Below are positions 36,346 to 45,426 of a DNA stretch of 64,000 nt, in pieces. The stretch lies in assembly GCA_963765875.1 (NCBI GenBank), contig CAVXYK010000026.1, positions 62,001 to 126,000 of the forward strand, in the 5' to 3' direction. Position 1 is the stretch's first letter, and each line of letters starts with the position of its first letter. A program made the position numbers and the translations under genes. The notes under the pieces are model-generated. The model ran no database searches. It was given only the letters and a program-made list of their open reading frames with translations, and was not told the origin of the DNA. Origin of the DNA: JAWKOK01 sp963765875. GTDB taxonomy: Bacteria; Chloroflexota; Anaerolineae; Caldilineales; Caldilineaceae.

Positions 36346-37337
36346 ATGACCAACGCTTTCCCACCTTTTCAGACATCCTACAAGCCCAAAACACGATCGC
36401 GCCTTACCTTGCACCGACGCCACTGTTCCATTACCCCACCCTCGATGCCCTTCTCGGCGCAACAACTTATGTCAAGCACGAAAATTACCAGCCTATCGGC
36501 GCGTTCAAGGTTCGCGGCGGTATCAACCTGTTGGCAAACCTGACGCCTGAAGAGAAAGCCCATGGCGTGGTCACTGCATCGACCGGCAATCACGGCCAGT
36601 CCATCGCCTATGCCGCGCAGATCTTCGACGTCAAGGCGACCATCGTCGTGCCTGAGGGCGCAAACCCGGTGAAGGTCGATGCCATGCGCAGCTACGGTGC
36701 GGAGATCGTCACCGGCGGCGCTGATTTCGAGACCAGCAAGGCCCATGCCGCCCGATTGGAGGCGGAGCAGGGCATACGCTTCATCTCGTCCGGCGACGAG
36801 CCGTTGTTGATCACGGGCGTGGCCACGCACACGCTGGAAATCATCGAAGCCGTGCCCGACATTGAGATGATCTTCGTGCCCATCGGCGGCGGTAGTGGCG
36901 GTGCAGGCGCTTGCCTGGCGGCCAAAGCGATGAACCCCGATATTCAGGTCATCGGCGTCCAGTCTAGCTTGGCCCCTGCCGCCTATCTGACATGGCGGGA
37001 TCACGAGGCCCGCACGGCTCCAATCGACACCATGGCCGGCGGTTTGGCCACCGGCGCGCCGTTCATGATGCCACAACGAGTTCTTTGGGCGCTTCTGGAT
37101 GACTTCGTGCTGGTCGATGACGACGAGCTGATGTCGGCTGTGCGTCTGCACCTGGAGAAGACGAAGACGCTGGCCGAACCAGCCGGGGCCGCGCCATTGG
37201 CAGCCGCCATAAAGTTGCGTGAGCAAGTGCATGGCAAGAAGATTGCCTTGATTCTCAGCGGCGGCAACATCTCGCCGGAGGAGCTGGTCACCTGCCTAGC
37301 AGAGACTGAAGGCATACAGGAAAGCATATCAGCATGA
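36342..37337 (+). CDS. Threonine/serine dehydratase (PLP fold type II)
   Basis: Catabolic-type threonine ammonia-lyase of 331 residues. YVKHENYQPIGAFKVRGG contains the PLP Lys (S/A-F-K-x-R-G), TASTGNHGQSIAYAA binds the carboxylate, PIGGGSGGAGACLAA is the phosphate-binding Gly loop and LILSGGNIS the C-terminal PLP Ser. It lacks the C-terminal ACT regulatory domain of biosynthetic IlvA, but the next gene encodes a free ACT-type protein that overlaps it by four bases. It converts threonine or serine to 2-oxobutanoate or pyruvate and ammonia. Confidence 0.92.
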   Translation: MNDQRFPTFSDILQAQNTIAPYLAPTPLFHYPTLDALLGATTYVKHENYQPIGAFKVRGGINLLANLTPEEKAHGVVTASTGNHGQSIAYAAQIFDVKATIVVPEGANPVKVDAMRSYGAEIVTGGADFETSKAHAARLEAEQGIRFISSGDEPLLITGVATHTLEIIEAVPDIEMIFVPIGGGSGGAGACLAAKAMNPDIQVIGVQSSLAPAAYLTWRDHEARTAPIDTMAGGLATGAPFMMPQRVLWALLDDFVLVDDDELMSAVRLHLEKTKTLAEPAGAAPLAAAIKLREQVHGKKIALILSGGNISPEELVTCLAETEGIQESISA

Positions 37338-37720
37338 GCGGCCTGCACCTGACCGTCTTGCCGGATCAACTGGCTGTCTGCCGGCTGGCATCTAATGCGT
37401 CGCTGCCGGAGTGGTCGATGACAGGGCCACTCGCGTCGATCACGAGGACGGCTGACGAGCTATCGATTGTCTGCCTGGAACAGGCGATCCCGGAAGAGGT
37501 CGTTGCCGAGCGGGGATGGCGCTCTCTGAAAGTCGAGGGGCCGCTGGATTTCGCGCTGACCGGCATCCTGGCCGATCTGTCAGGCACGCTTGCGGCAGTC
37601 GGCATCAGCCTCTTTGCCGTCTCAACCTTTGACACCGACTACCTGTTGGTCAAGCAGGAGAGATTGCCGGCCGCCATTGAAGCGTTGGAGGCGGCCGGGC
37701 ACCATTGCCAAACTGCGTGA
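37334..37720 (+). CDS. ACT-domain protein
   Basis: Protein of 128 residues with two ACT-like halves. The second is clear: KVEGPLDFALTGILADLSGT, then ISLFAVSTFDTDYLLVKQER, as in the CASTOR/DUF2241-type ACT proteins that bind amino acids. The ATG lies inside the TGA of the dehydratase gene. It may be a detached allosteric subunit for that enzyme or for the upstream aminotransferase, with an amino acid as effector. Confidence 0.8.
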   Translation: MSGLHLTVLPDQLAVCRLASNASLPEWSMTGPLASITRTADELSIVCLEQAIPEEVVAERGWRSLKVEGPLDFALTGILADLSGTLAAVGISLFAVSTFDTDYLLVKQERLPAAIEALEAAGHHCQTA

Positions 37721-37744
37721 AGCAGTGATTCCACTGCAAAAAGG

Positions 37745-37835
37745 TCTTTTTCACCACGGAGACACGGAGGGGGCACAGAGGTTCACAGAGGAAAATCCTC
37801 TGATTATCTGTGTCTATCTGTGGCTGAAATTAGTT
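37745..37835. repeat. Dispersed 'CACCACGGAGACACGGAG' / 'ATCTGTGGC' repeat
   Basis: Begins CACCACGGAGACACGGAG like the hairpin at 57139 and ends with ATCTGTGTCTATCTGTGGC like the element at 58179, so the two repeat types are joined here. Confidence 0.75.
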
Positions 37836-37972
37836 TTTGCAGTGGAGTCAGCGGTAGTTCACGAATTGTTATCCTGAATACCCGACGAAGCGGGGCTTCG
37901 CAAAAACAGTAAGAAACAAGGCACGCTCAGCGTTAGTCTGTCATCCCTTCGGCTACGCTGAGGACAGGTCTG

Positions 37973-38330
37973 AACACGTTCGCGCCAATCGTTCGAACAT
38001 GTTGACAGACCAGCGAAGAATCTGTGGTTGCAACGTCGAGACCCTTCGTTGGTCATTTAGGTGAATCAATCCGTCCTCGTAAACCCACTCAGGGTGACAG
38101 TGGATCTCCTGCCGCAATTGGGCTCGTTTCCTAGAAGCACGTTCGCGCCGATCGGCCTAACATGTTGACAGACCAGCGAAGAATCTGTGGTTGCAATGTC
38201 AAGACCCTTCGTTGGTCACTCAGGTGAATCAATCCGTCCTTGCAAACCCACTCAGGCCTGCCCTGAGCCTGCCAAAGGGGTGACAGTCTATCTCTTGCCG
38301 CAATCGGGCTTATTTCTTTGAAGCTGCTTC
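37973..38330. repeat. Tandem duplication of a 165-bp intergenic repeat
   Basis: Two copies, about 37973-38135 and 38138-38325, share long identical stretches such as 'catgttgacagaccagcgaa' and 'gtgaatcaatccgtcc'. The second copy holds an extra insert ('cctgccctgagcctgcca') of a type seen widely in environmental bacterial genomes. There is no coding character on either strand. The unit sits between the ACT gene and the Nudix gene. Confidence 0.8.
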
Positions 38331-38357
38331 AAACAACGTCCGCCCAAAGGAGCCACC

Positions 38358-38918
38358 ATGCAACCATCCATCGGCATCGGCGCCACGGTCGCCATTATTC
38401 AGGACGGCAAGGTTCTACTGACAAAACGAGAGGACTTCGAAATCTGGTGTCTGCCCGGCGGCCAGATTGATCCCGGCGAATCGATGGCTGAGGCCGCCGT
38501 ACGCGAGGCACGAGAAGAGACGGGACTGGATGTCGAGTTGACTAGGCTCGTCTGCCTGAGTTCACGAACCGGCGGCGGCCAGGAGGTGCACATGCCGATT
38601 TTTGCGGCCAGCGTAATAGGCGGGACCATCTCGCCTCAGGTCAACGAGGTCATCGACATCGGCTACTTCGCTGCCGAAGAACTACCCGACGACCTGATGC
38701 CCTGGCATCGAATGGCGGCGCTTGACGCCCTCAACGGCGTATCGGGCGCAGTCTATGCAACGACCATCACCACATCCCTGCCGGTGCAGTCTCGGCAAGA
38801 ACTCTACGCCATGCGCGACGCCTCAGGCCTCTCCAGGCTCGACTTTTTCAATCAAGTCGTTGCCGAAGAAGGCTCGAATCAAGATCAAGCGGCAGCTTTA
38901 AGTGAGTGTGTATCGTAG
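38358..38918 (+). CDS. Nudix hydrolase
   Basis: Protein of 186 residues. The Nudix box spans about residues 34-56: GGQIDPGESMAEAAVREARE followed by ETGL, matching G-x5-E-x7-R-E-U-x-E-E-x-G-U. The segment before it (VLLTKREDFEIWCLPGG) is typical of ADP-ribose or nucleotide-sugar Nudix enzymes. The last 50 residues form a less conserved helical tail. It is preceded by AAAGGAG and stands alone between repeats. Substrate unknown. Confidence 0.9.
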   Translation: MQPSIGIGATVAIIQDGKVLLTKREDFEIWCLPGGQIDPGESMAEAAVREAREETGLDVELTRLVCLSSRTGGGQEVHMPIFAASVIGGTISPQVNEVIDIGYFAAEELPDDLMPWHRMAALDALNGVSGAVYATTITTSLPVQSRQELYAMRDASGLSRLDFFNQVVAEEGSNQDQAAALSECVS

Positions 38919-38990
38919 GGCGCGACCCTTGCAGTCGCCCATTGTGTGGTGCGGACGGGGCAAGCCCCGCCCCTATGCAATCTTGGCTCA
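38917..38990. repeat. Dispersed 'GTAGGGCGCGACCC...GGGGCAAGCCCCGCCCCTA' repeat, copy 2
   Basis: Contains 'gtagggcgcgacccttgcag' followed by a GGGGCAAGCCCC palindrome. Related to the copies at 28812 and 52343. It overlaps the Nudix stop codon and fills the gap to the convergent ABC permease gene. Confidence 0.65.
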
Positions 38991-39007
38991 TGAATGGGCA
39001 AATGGTA

Positions 39008-41582
39008 TTACTCGTACGCCAACGTCTCGCGCACCGTCAGCCTGGCGGCATTGCGAGCGGGCAAAATGCTTGCCAGGGCCGACAAGACCAGGACGATGCC
39101 GAGCCAGAGCAAAATGCTGTCATAGGAAAAGACGTGGCTTAGCGGCATCTGGAAAAAGGCGCGTCCGACACTGTCGCTCATCAGACGGGCCAGCGGAATG
39201 GCCAATAACGAACCCAAAACCCAACTCAACAACCCGATTAAGATTCCCTCGATCAGCACGATGTTGCGCACCGCTCGATTTGAGGCGCCGATGGCACGCA
39301 TCACGCCGATCTCGCGCGTGCGCTCCAACACGTTGATGCTCATTGTGCCGGCCAGGCCTAACGCGCCGACGGCGGCGATCAGCACAGCCATCACCAGCAG
39401 AAGCAACACGATGATCTGAAAGTAAAACTCGTTCTGTTCACGCAGGCGGGAGATGGTCTGGGTACTCGTCACCTGCATACCGGCTGCATCGTACGCTTCT
39501 TCCAGCGCCTTGCTGATGGCCTCAGTTGACGCGGCGTCGTGCGAATTGGTAACAAGCTGGGCCTGGCTGGCCCGGTCGACCGTATGCGCAATCCGCGTGT
39601 AGTATGGATAGTTGACGTACGCAATATTGCCGCCGGCGACGATGCGTGCAATGCCGACCAAATGCCACTCCGTGTCCCGCCCGTCGATTTTGAGAATCAT
39701 CGTGTCGCCTACGGCCAGATCCGATTCGGTCTTGAGCACATCCTGGCCGATGACAATGGCGTTGTCGTCACCGGGCAACAGCCAACGCCCCGAAATGAGC
39801 GTCGGCGAAAGCATCTCGGTATCAGCGGGCAACGCGCCCACGAAGATATTATCGCTCTCACTGCCGTCAGGCCGCTGACGTCGAACCGCCGAGAAATCCC
39901 AGCTCTCGACTGCCGCGACGCCGGGCACGCTACGGGCAATCTGCTCGATCTGCTCTAGCCGATAGCTCCGCGCAAACGAGACCGTGACATCATACTGCCA
40001 ATATTGCAGGGCATCGTCCAGGGTCTGGGTCAACGAAGTGCGTACGTTGGTGACTGAGATGAAGATGGCTCCGCCCAGAATCAACGTAAAAAGCGTGAGC
40101 GCGAGCCGGCCACGTCGCCGAAAGGTGTTGCGCAACGAGAGCAGCACCGGTCGGGAGAAGAGGTGAATGTGACCCAACACCTTGTCCAAGAATGAATGAC
40201 CAAAGTGCCCCTGACCGACGCCGTATTCGCTGAGCGCATCGTGCACGCTGATACGCGTGCCCTTGATCACAGGATAGAGTGCAGCAATCAAGGGCACCAC
40301 CAGCCCGATCACCAGTTCAATCAGCAGCACCTCCCAGGGCAGGCTGTAGGGCGGGAAGGTGACGTTGAGAAAACCGGCCAGAAGACCGGCAGTCTGCGTC
40401 GTGGCAAATGCAGCCAGGGGTACGGCCACCAACAGCGCCAGTAGGCCGAAGATTGCCACGAGAGTCATGTACATGGCGACGACCTGGCCGTTCCGCGCGC
40501 CGATTGCTTTCATGATACCGATCTGACGCACATGTTGGCTCATCGAGCGCGTTGATGGTGTTGACCACCAGAAAGCCGCTGAGCAACAGCGACATCGCAC
40601 CCAGGGGGAACATCATGCCGATGATGGCCTGCAAGATCGTGTCACGCGGGGTTTTGCCCGGCTCCGCAACGACCTTGGCATAGACATCGCGACCGCTACG
40701 CTCGATCTTGCGCTCGACCTTCGTGACGATGGCAAAGATGGCGTCTTTGTCCATTGGATCGGCTACGGTGACAATATTGACCTGATCATAGGTGCGCTCG
40801 CCGCCCAGCCACTCGAAGGTATCCAGATTCACATAGCCAATGGCGTTGCCCTGAAAGGTGGCCGGGATCGAGTTGAGATCGTGGGTCAACCCGGCAAGGC
40901 GCAGTGCCCGTTGCTTGCCGTTGAGGGTCTCAACAATCAGGCTGTCACCCACCTGTAGGCCAGAAGGGACCATGCCTGGCATCAAAAAAGAAGAACGTTC
41001 AAGGCCGATCTCATGCTCATCTGGCGGCCAGGTTCCGCGTTCGGCACCGACCGATGCCGTCAGCGTCAAAGGTGTAGACCGGCACCACACGGTCGATCTC
41101 GATGGCTTCCATGTCGGGGAATGTACGTACGCGTCGACGCGTTCCACTCCTCCTCACCATCCCCGCCGCCGGTTTCTCCACCTGCTGAGTTACCGTCTGC
41201 TGATTTCCCGCTGTCGATACGCACCCGAAGCGTGATCGAGCTGCGGCCATCGGCATCGACCACACCGTCGATGTTGCCGATGGCCAACAGCATATCGTCA
41301 TCCAGATCCTCAGCATAGACAGTGGCGTGGGCCGAGCGCGCCAAGGCCATGTCTCCTTCGACCTGGCGGATAACCAGCAACGCTGTGTGTACGATCATGC
41401 CGACGGCAAAGACGCCGATCGCGATCGAGAGGACAACCAGCAAGGTGCGCGTCTTATTGTGGGAAAGATCGCGCACAACTTTGCGCCATCTCGGGCTGAT
41501 CAGGGGGCTGGATAGCGGCCTAGGCATCGTGCCCATCCGACGCGACGCCGGCTTCTTCCGTCCGACATGTCGACCTACTGTC

Positions 41583-41596
<14 letters not shown>
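39008..41596 (-). CDS. FtsX/MacB-type ABC transporter permease, three frameshifts
   Basis: Large permease of about 850 residues. An N-terminal helix (TRTLLVVLSIAIGVFAVGMIV) is followed by a periplasmic MacB_PCD-like domain, a first FtsX domain (LLSGFLVVNTINAL, then QIGIMKAIGARNGQVVAMYM), a second periplasmic domain and a second FtsX domain (INVLERTREIGVMRAIGASN). Frame changes occur near 41120, 41050 and 40540; the motifs on both sides are intact. The TTG start at 41596 overlaps the ATPase stop; an ATG at 41536 is an alternative. It works with the ATPase at 41583-42488, probably exporting a lipoprotein or peptide or doing mechanical work across the membrane. Confidence 0.88.
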
Positions 41597-42488
<892 letters not shown>

Positions 42489-42580
42489 TCACTTCTCCCA
42501 AAGTCTATCCAGGTTACACACCGCTGTTGTGCATCCCATGAACTAGTACGTAGGACCAGACACATGGTTGCACACTGTTC

Positions 42581-42589
42581 ATTATATCA
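42581..42589 (-). promoter_or_regulatory. Extended -10 promoter of the ABC export operon
   Basis: On the minus strand TGATATAAT gives a perfect -10 with an extended TG. No good -35 is seen at the right distance, which is normal for extended -10 promoters. The leader to the ATPase start would be about 85 bases. Confidence 0.6.
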
Positions 42590-42639
42590 GAAATTCAGTG
42601 GAGCGCCTGGACAGGGTGTTGATGGGTGCATGTCATAGT

Positions 42640-42780
42640 CGGAGCGGGTTTGCCTCACCCTGCCGGGACGCCTCAAGCGCCCGGCGGTCCCTCTCCAAAA
42701 AACTGGAGAGGGACTCGTAGCCACTCGCATATCTATGAGGCCCAGAAGGCGAAGCAGGGTGAGGCGTTGCGCCATGTGCC
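42640..42780. repeat. GC-rich repeat with 'CCCTCTCC...GGAGAGGG' hairpin
   Basis: Contains 'gtccctctccaaaaaactgg' immediately followed by 'agagggac', a stem-loop of about ten pairs, within a segment repeating 'gcctcacc' and 'ggtgaggc'. Short ORFs here have no coding character. It looks like another dispersed intergenic element. Confidence 0.55.
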
Positions 42781-42804
42781 CCGAACCTGAAATGCACCCA
42801 AAGA

Positions 42805-42836
42805 CGAGCCCGCCGACAAATCTGTCGGCGGGCTCG
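42805..42836 (-). terminator. Hairpin terminator downstream of the BTAD regulator
   Basis: Perfect 14-bp GC-rich stem (CGAGCCCGCCGACA) with a four-base loop, 74 bases past the regulator stop. On the minus strand it is followed by TCTTTG, a weak U-tract; on the plus strand by TTCC. Confidence 0.65.
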
Positions 42837-42909
42837 TTCCACAAGGTGATCCCCCTCACGGAATCAACTATTCGTGTTTTGAAGGAGAACGTCTAGCGAC
42901 TGTTAGACC

Positions 42910-43776
42910 TCAGGCGGCATAGGCCATGGCCGGCTGCGGCGCAGTTCCCTCGACGCCATCCGCCAGTGAGTTCAGCGGATAGACATGTCCCTCTGGAATC
43001 AAAGCCAATACAGATCGTGGTTCCAGCTTCGAGGCCATGGACAATTCGCCCTGCATAATCGACACGTAGAGTGCCTTGGTCTCCTTCAACGGCGCGATGC
43101 CAAGTTCTCGGCCCAACGCGTTGGCACATGCACGGTACTGCTGGAGCGCAGCGGCGCGATTACCGGTCACTGCATACAGTTGCATCAAGCGGCAATGCAT
43201 CTCCTCATCCAGATGATTGACCGCCAGATAACGCTGGGCATAGCCGATGGACTGTGTATAGAAACCATCGGTCACATGACTCTCAACCAGGAGTTCCAGC
43301 GCCCCTAGATAGTAACGCTCCCAGACGCATCGTTCAAGCATAAGCCAGCTTTCAAATTCGGCTGCATCGGGCAACGAGAATCCGGCCATGAAGAGCCCAT
43401 GGAACAACGAGGTAACTCTCTCCAATGCGTAGCTGCTCGGATCCGCCGTATGTTCGGCGATGCGATGCTCAGCTGTCGAGGTATCGGACCAGACCAGCTC
43501 AGGGTTCAGCGACACCTGATCCTCGCCCGTGATCAGATCCTGGCAATCGGGCAGCGCTCGTCGCAGGTGTGTCAGCAAATGGGTCAGGTTGCGGCGGGCC
43601 TTGACCTCAGATTGATTGGGCCAAAAGAGAAAACAAAGATGCTCGCGAGGAATGGGTTGCATTCGAACACCTAGACGGAACAGCAGCGCACGTGCTTGAC
43701 GCCGTGGGATGTTGATCGCCTCATCGCCGCAATAAAGTGCCGGTGGTCCTAACAGATAGATTCGCAAGTATGGCAT
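42910..43776 (-). CDS. BTAD-domain transcriptional regulator (SARP-like), stand-alone
   Basis: Protein of 288 residues. The N-terminal OmpR-type winged helix (YLRIYLLGPPALYCGDEAIN, RRQARALLFRLGV, LCFLFWPNQSEVKARRNLTH) is followed by the bacterial transcriptional activation domain with TPR-like helices (ALELLVESHVTDGFYTQSIG, LHR-like CRLMQLYAVTGNRAAALQQY, ALGRELGIAPLKETKALY). Many Chloroflexota relatives carry a large NB-ARC ATPase and TPR region after BTAD; here the chain ends soon after in a non-conserved tail. It precedes no evident target and may activate the ABC export genes downstream. Confidence 0.88.
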   Translation of the reverse strand: MPYLRIYLLGPPALYCGDEAINIPRRQARALLFRLGVRMQPIPREHLCFLFWPNQSEVKARRNLTHLLTHLRRALPDCQDLITGEDQVSLNPELVWSDTSTAEHRIAEHTADPSSYALERVTSLFHGLFMAGFSLPDAAEFESWLMLERCVWERYYLGALELLVESHVTDGFYTQSIGYAQRYLAVNHLDEEMHCRLMQLYAVTGNRAAALQQYRACANALGRELGIAPLKETKALYVSIMQGELSMASKLEPRSVLALIPEGHVYPLNSLADGVEGTAPQPAMAYAA

Positions 43777-44060
43777 GATCTAGCACCTCTTCTCGGGGTA
43801 TAGAGCCTCACCAGTGCCATTCACGCCTTCACAGCAACGGCCTTGCCAGGCCATCTTTTCTGTAATTGATGCCTAGATCCAACCCGGCTCAAGCCAATCG
43901 ATCATAATATTGGCAGCCACCCATCAGATTTTCTCACGTGGCTCTGATGGATGCCGGCCAATCGGCTGTCTGTCCAGTGAATCCCGGCGGAAATCTTCAT
44001 ACAGAACCTACCAGTGGTAGGGATGCGCGATTTCTTCTGTGGAATTCACGCCGAATTGAC

Positions 44061-44477
44061 CTAGGCATATTCGCCGACCAACTGTGTAATCTCTGGGCTG
44101 AGATAGACACTGCCGGCAAGCACTGTGCGAATGGCATTCACTAATTCGGACCCGGCAGATTCCTTCAAGACGTAGCCATTGGCTCCGGCCCGCAATGCCT
44201 GAAGCGCATGTTCACGCGACACGTGCATCGAGAGAAGAATAACTTGTGTTTCCGGAGAATGCTCGCCAATCTGCTGGGCTACTTCAACGCCCGTGATCCC
44301 GGGCATCGAATCATCCAAAACAACGACATCTGGACGAATGTGCGTTGTCTGCTCAACGACATCAAGCCCATTTGCCGTCTCGCCCACAATCGTCAGATTC
44401 ACCTCTGCTTCCAACAGATCATGAAGCGCTCTGCGTATCGCCAAATGATCATTGGCAAGAAATACCCGAATATCCAT
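44061..44477 (-). CDS. Stand-alone receiver domain (NarL-type response regulator lacking the HTH)
   Basis: Protein of 138 residues consisting only of a receiver fold. The phospho-acceptor Asp is in PDVVVLDDSMPG, the switch Ser in VILLSMHVS and the Lys in GYVLKESAG. The first acidic pocket reads LANDH where the neighbour at 44772 has LADDH, so one Mg-binding Asp is Asn. No LuxR helix-turn-helix follows in any frame before the next gene. It is clearly a paralogue of the adjacent full-length regulator. It may be a phosphate sink, a protein-protein regulator or a truncated copy. The ATG at 44477 was preferred to a TTG two codons earlier. Confidence 0.8.
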   Translation of the reverse strand: MDIRVFLANDHLAIRRALHDLLEAEVNLTIVGETANGLDVVEQTTHIRPDVVVLDDSMPGITGVEVAQQIGEHSPETQVILLSMHVSREHALQALRAGANGYVLKESAGSELVNAIRTVLAGSVYLSPEITQLVGEYA

Positions 44478-44771
44478 CTGCAATTCATCAACTTTCTACG
44501 GGGATGGGATTATTAGGCCACTGCCGAAAACTCAGGCAACACAATCTCCTTTCTACTCTGTTTCAGCTAGCAAAAGATAGTCACTGACAAAGGAACAGGC
44601 AATCAAGCAACAACTCAACCAATCGACATGGGTAGGAGTCGTGTGTATCAGTTTACTTTCCGATCAGATTTATCGACCAGAGGGAAACCTTGACAGATAT
44701 CGTGGTGGTTCCTGGATTCGGGTGCAGAGAGTTGAATCGACCCTAATAGACCCGCACCAGAAAACAAGAAC

Positions 44772-45426
44772 CTAATCCAGTGAGACCAGATCGTGCCGAA
44801 TGGCAAATTTGACGAGTTCAGCAATATTAGACATCCCCAGCTTCTGCATCATCCGACTACGATAAGTTTCAACCGTCTTGGGAGAGAGGGCGAGCAACTC
44901 GCCGATCTCGATGCTGGATCGCCCTTCGGCAACCAATGGCAGTATCTCACGCTCTCGAGGGGAGAGTTCTGCCATCGGATCTTCGTCTCCGATGCCGGAA
45001 CGTTGTTGCAAGTAATCCGCAATCAGCTCTTCCGAAATTCGCGGGACTCAAATGGTGGTCACCGACATAGACCGTGCGAATTGCCTGGATCAACTCTTCG
45101 CCGGCTGATTCTTTAACAACGTACCCGCGCGCGCCCGCCTCCAAAGCTCGATAGACATGTTCGTTGGATACATGCATGGAGAGCATAATCGCTCTACATT
45201 CGGGCAGTTCGATGTGAATCTGCCGGGCGGCCTCAATCCCATTCAGGCCGGGCATTGCAATATCCAACACAACCACATCGGGGCGCAGCCGCAGAGTATC
45301 GCGGACCGCCTCCAAGCCATCTGCCGATTCACCGACGACGACGATATCCTGTTGGGATTCCAGCAGCAGACGCAATCCCTCGCGAACAATGCCATGGTCA
45401 TCAGCAAGAAATACACGAATCGTCAT
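44772..45426 (-). CDS. NarL/FixJ-family response regulator, one frameshift
   Basis: About 217 residues. The receiver domain (IRVFLADDHGIVREGLRLLL, VVVLDIAMPGLNG, MLSMHVSNEHVYRALEAGA, VVKESAG) is in one frame. After HHLSP near 45044 the chain continues in another frame as ISEELIADYLQQRSG and the LuxR-type HTH (AELSPREREILPLVAEGRSS, SPKTVETYRSRMMQKLGMSN). The ATG lies inside the stop of the histidine kinase (ATGA at 45423-45426), so the two are a translationally coupled two-component pair. Target genes are unknown. Confidence 0.9.

Noticed and set aside
37721..38357. Possible CRISPR array because of repeated units
   Set aside because: Only two long (about 165-bp) diverged copies with no short regular repeats or spacers and no cas genes.
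42587..42859. Minus-strand ORFs of 69-90 codons
   Set aside because: They lie in a GC-rich hairpin repeat; no coding character and no start signal.
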